From JACVCS01 sp038328575 (GTDB lineage: Bacteria > Planctomycetota > Phycisphaerae > Phycisphaerales > UBA1924): 8,232 nt of DNA. Shown piece by piece: positions 7,080-8,232 of the stretch. A program made the position numbers and the translations under genes. The stretch lies in assembly GCA_038328575.1 (NCBI GenBank), contig JBBQMD010000085.1:1-8232 (forward strand). Direction: 5' to 3'. Under the pieces are notes generated by a model that saw only the letters and a list, made by a program, of their open reading frames with translations, made no database searches and was not told the DNA's origin. Numbering within the stretch: the stretch's first letter is position 1; every line of letters begins with the position of its first letter.

Positions 7080-7793
7080 TCAGGCGCGACGACGAAGCGA
7101 CGCGGCGAGGCCCGCCAGGGCGACCAGCGCGGCAGAGCCCGGGGTCGGGACGACCGTGACCTGATCGAAACGCCAGGTGCCGGTGACGCCGTACGTGCTG
7201 GCCGGGTTCGATGCGACAAAGTTGGTGCCCGCGGGATCGAACACCGCGACCACGCGGAAGGCGAAGTTGGCGTTGTTCTCAACCGCCGTGATGGTGGAGA
7301 GATCGACGGTGCGGTTGTTGAACCAGGTGTCGCCCGTCATGGCGGCGAAGGGGGTGCCAAAGTTGATGAAGCTGCTGCCGTCGGTGGAGTACTGGAACTG
7401 CGCGAAGCGCGAGCTCGTGTTCGAGTGACGCTGATCCCAGGAGACGATGATTCCAATTCGGCCCACGGTGGAGACCGCGAACTGCACGCCACGCATGCCC
7501 GAGCCTGTGGGGGGGGTGATCGTCGCCGCAGCAAAGGTGCTCGCGTTGAGACCCGAGTCATCACCGGTTGCGGGGTCAGAGGAGCCGCCGCTGGCGTCGC
7601 CGGAGGCGAAGGTGCTCGTGGTGCCGCCGACGAGGCTGAACGTGCCCAGGCCGGTGCTGGGAAGGAGCGTGCCGGTGGATGGGTTGAGATCAGGCGTGGT
7701 GGAGTTAAAGTTCCACTGCGTGATGATCTGGGCGTTGGCGGAGCCAGCCAGAGCCGCGAGCGCCGCGACAGCAAAGAATGAACGAATAGCCAT
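7080..7793 (-). CDS. Secreted PEP-CTERM-like protein, PTPG variant, 237 aa
   Basis: Exported protein of unknown function, probably processed and held at or released from the cell envelope by an exosortase-type system. Residues 1-21 form a signal peptide: Arg4, hydrophobic core FFAVAALAALAG, then the AxA site A19-N20-A21 with cleavage before Gln22. The mature part begins QWNFN and is rich in Ser, Thr, Gly and Asn. A likely beta-sandwich includes IIVSWDQRHSNTSSRFAQFQYSTDGSS cut into strands at about 115-141 and a closing WRFDQVTVV (207-215). The tail is the sorting signal: PTPG (216-219), hydrophobic AALVALAGLAASL (221-233), then RRR (234-236). The start at 7793 has AGGAGAG six bases upstream and begins exactly at the signal peptide. 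A longer in-frame reading to 7898 adds residues that would bury that signal. No exosortase gene is in the window. Confidence 0.87.
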   Translation of the reverse strand: MAIRSFFAVAALAALAGSANAQIITQWNFNSTTPDLNPSTGTLLPSTGLGTFSLVGGTTSTFASGDASGGSSDPATGDDSGLNASTFAAATITPPTGSGMRGVQFAVSTVGRIGIIVSWDQRHSNTSSRFAQFQYSTDGSSFINFGTPFAAMTGDTWFNNRTVDLSTITAVENNANFAFRVVAVFDPAGTNFVASNPASTYGVTGTWRFDQVTVVPTPGSAALVALAGLAASLRRRA

Positions 7794-7799
7794 GAGTCT

Positions 7800-7806
7800 C
7801 TCTCCT
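7800..7806 (-). promoter_or_regulatory. Shine-Dalgarno of the CTERM protein gene (AGGAGAG)
   Basis: AGGAGAG on the minus strand, six bases before the ATG at 7793-7791. It is the strongest ribosome site in the window and fixes the start at the signal peptide. Confidence 0.85.
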
Positions 7807-7809
7807 GAT

Positions 7810-7872
7810 GCCCTAAGAAGGGCGGATGTTGTGTGTCGGCTCTCACCGACGATGTTCGCGGGGCACCCCCGC
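7810..7872 (-). promoter_or_regulatory. Structured 5' leader: three consecutive small hairpins
   Basis: Three inverted repeats lie in series just before the ribosome site of the CTERM protein gene. They are GCGGGG/CCCCGC with a 3-base loop (7858-7872), GTCGG/CCGAC with a 6-base loop (7835-7850) and GCCC/GGGC with a 6-base loop (7810-7823). The last ends 3 bases before the AGGAGAG. They could stabilise the mRNA or tune translation. Stems this short occur by chance in GC-rich DNA, so their grouping is the main argument. Confidence 0.4.
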
Positions 7873-7882
7873 AAGTGACGGA

Positions 7883-7891
7883 TAGATAATG
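7883..7891 (-). promoter_or_regulatory. Candidate -10 region of the CTERM protein gene (CATTATCTA)
   Basis: This is one of the few AT-rich spots in the upstream region. CATTAT (7886-7891) matches TATAAT at four of six bases and overlaps TATCTA (7883-7888). Transcription would start near 7877, just before the first leader hairpin, for a leader of about 80-85 bases. A GTCACA near 7910-7915 is a poor -35 candidate. Confidence 0.3.
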
Positions 7892-7989
7892 CCCGCACGA
7901 AGGCGCTGTGACCACCGGCGGCATGTGTGACTTGCGCAAAGAACGCGCATAGACAAGGAAACGGCGTGCTGATCCTGCTCGCAGAATGT

Positions 7990-8007
7990 GAAAATGGGGA
8001 AAATGGG
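7990..8007. repeat. Two tandem copies of GAAAATGGG
   Basis: The 9-base unit GAAAATGGG occurs twice back to back, followed by GGAGGG. On the minus strand it reads as alternating C4 and T4 tracts, downstream of the tRNA. Possibly chance; no function is assigned. Confidence 0.55.
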
Positions 8008-8163
8008 GAGGGCAGTCATACACGGCACAGGAACATCGTCGCATCCGCGAAGGTGCGCCGAAGTGTCCGGGCCTCATCGAGATCTCTCTCAATCCACATC
8101 AGCCATCGCTCGCGGATGGTTCCCGCTGCCGGCTTCAACTCAAGCTCCCGTACACCCTGGAAA

Positions 8164-8232
8164 TGGCCCCGGTGGGACTCGAACCCACACGCCCGTTGCC
8201 AGGCTGCGGATTTTAAGTCCGCTGCGTCTGCC
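8164..8232 (-). tRNA. tRNA-Leu(UAA), 5' end cut by the window edge
   Basis: On the minus strand the anticodon arm is GCGGA-CTTAAAA-TCCGC (8206-8222), with anticodon UAA (8213-8215) reading Leu UUA. A long variable arm follows (8189-8205, GCC...GGC), as expected for a class II leucine tRNA. The T arm is GTGGG-TTCGAGT-CCCAC (8172-8188). The acceptor 3' strand CGGGGCC (8165-8171) is followed by discriminator A (8164). The next bases are TTT, so the 3' CCA is not encoded and must be added by tRNA nucleotidyltransferase. The 5' acceptor strand and most of the D arm lie beyond the window. Confidence 0.95.

Larger units (their letters stand above)
7794..8163. other. Intergenic region between the CTERM gene and tRNA-Leu
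   Basis: About 370 bases without a supportable gene. The half nearest the CTERM gene holds its ribosome site, hairpin leader and candidate -10 box. The rest (about 7900-8160) shows a short tandem repeat at 7990-8007 and a small CCATC/GATGG inverted repeat near 8104-8120. No hairpin with a T-tract is seen after the tRNA. Open frames crossing it give Arg/Ser/His-rich peptides with no domain. Confidence 0.5.

Noticed and set aside
7794..7898. Upstream extension of the CTERM protein by 35 codons
   Set aside because: It would bury the signal peptide internally, and the strong AGGAGAG sits just ahead of the ATG at 7793.
7337..8092. A 251-codon minus-strand frame spanning the CTERM gene and its upstream region
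   Set aside because: It overlaps the CTERM gene in another frame and the product is Ser/Arg/Pro-rich with no domain.
1..8232. Search for mobile elements, CRISPR arrays, phage or defence genes
   Set aside because: No transposase, integrase, spaced repeats, terminal inverted repeats or nuclease-like proteins were seen. The tRNA end shows no duplicated attachment sequence within the window.

Overview
This 8.2 kb, GC-rich window looks like bacterial chromosome from the Planctomycetota, most likely the Phycisphaerae side. That placement is an inference from two protein signatures. One is an N-terminal CxxCGYD...CPECG zinc ribbon on a membrane protein. The other is a secreted protein ending in a 'PTPG' variant of the PEP-CTERM sorting tail (PTPG, hydrophobic stretch, RRR). 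Leader elements are sparse and -35 boxes weak.

Layout. Positions 21-2753 (minus) hold a complete pyruvate, phosphate dikinase gene (ppdK) with a good Shine-Dalgarno. A 287-base divergent spacer separates it from a plus-strand chorismate-utilising enzyme (3041-4669). Its MKGT motif marks it as aminodeoxychorismate synthase component I (PabB-type) rather than anthranilate synthase. That gene converges, with only 39 bases between the stops, on a minus-strand pair. The pair is a four-helix membrane protein with a zinc ribbon (6114-6926) followed by a 12-helix MFS exporter (4709-6172) whose start overlaps it. Next comes a minus-strand secreted PEP-CTERM-like protein (7080-7793). It is bounded downstream by a strong Rho-independent terminator and upstream by a leader that can form three small hairpins. 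The window ends inside a minus-strand tRNA-Leu(UAA).

How the genes work together. They do not form one pathway. PPDK serves the pyruvate/PEP node, PabB makes the folate precursor, the MFS gene exports an unknown substrate, and the CTERM protein is exported to the envelope or surface. Only the zinc-ribbon/MFS pair looks like an operon. I see no mobile element, CRISPR array, phage gene or defence cassette, and no convincing undescribed system. The points worth a second look are small: a likely leaderless pabB start, a His/Asp-rich insert in PabB, an out-of-frame gene overlap, a C8 tract inside the surface protein gene, and the structured leaders.
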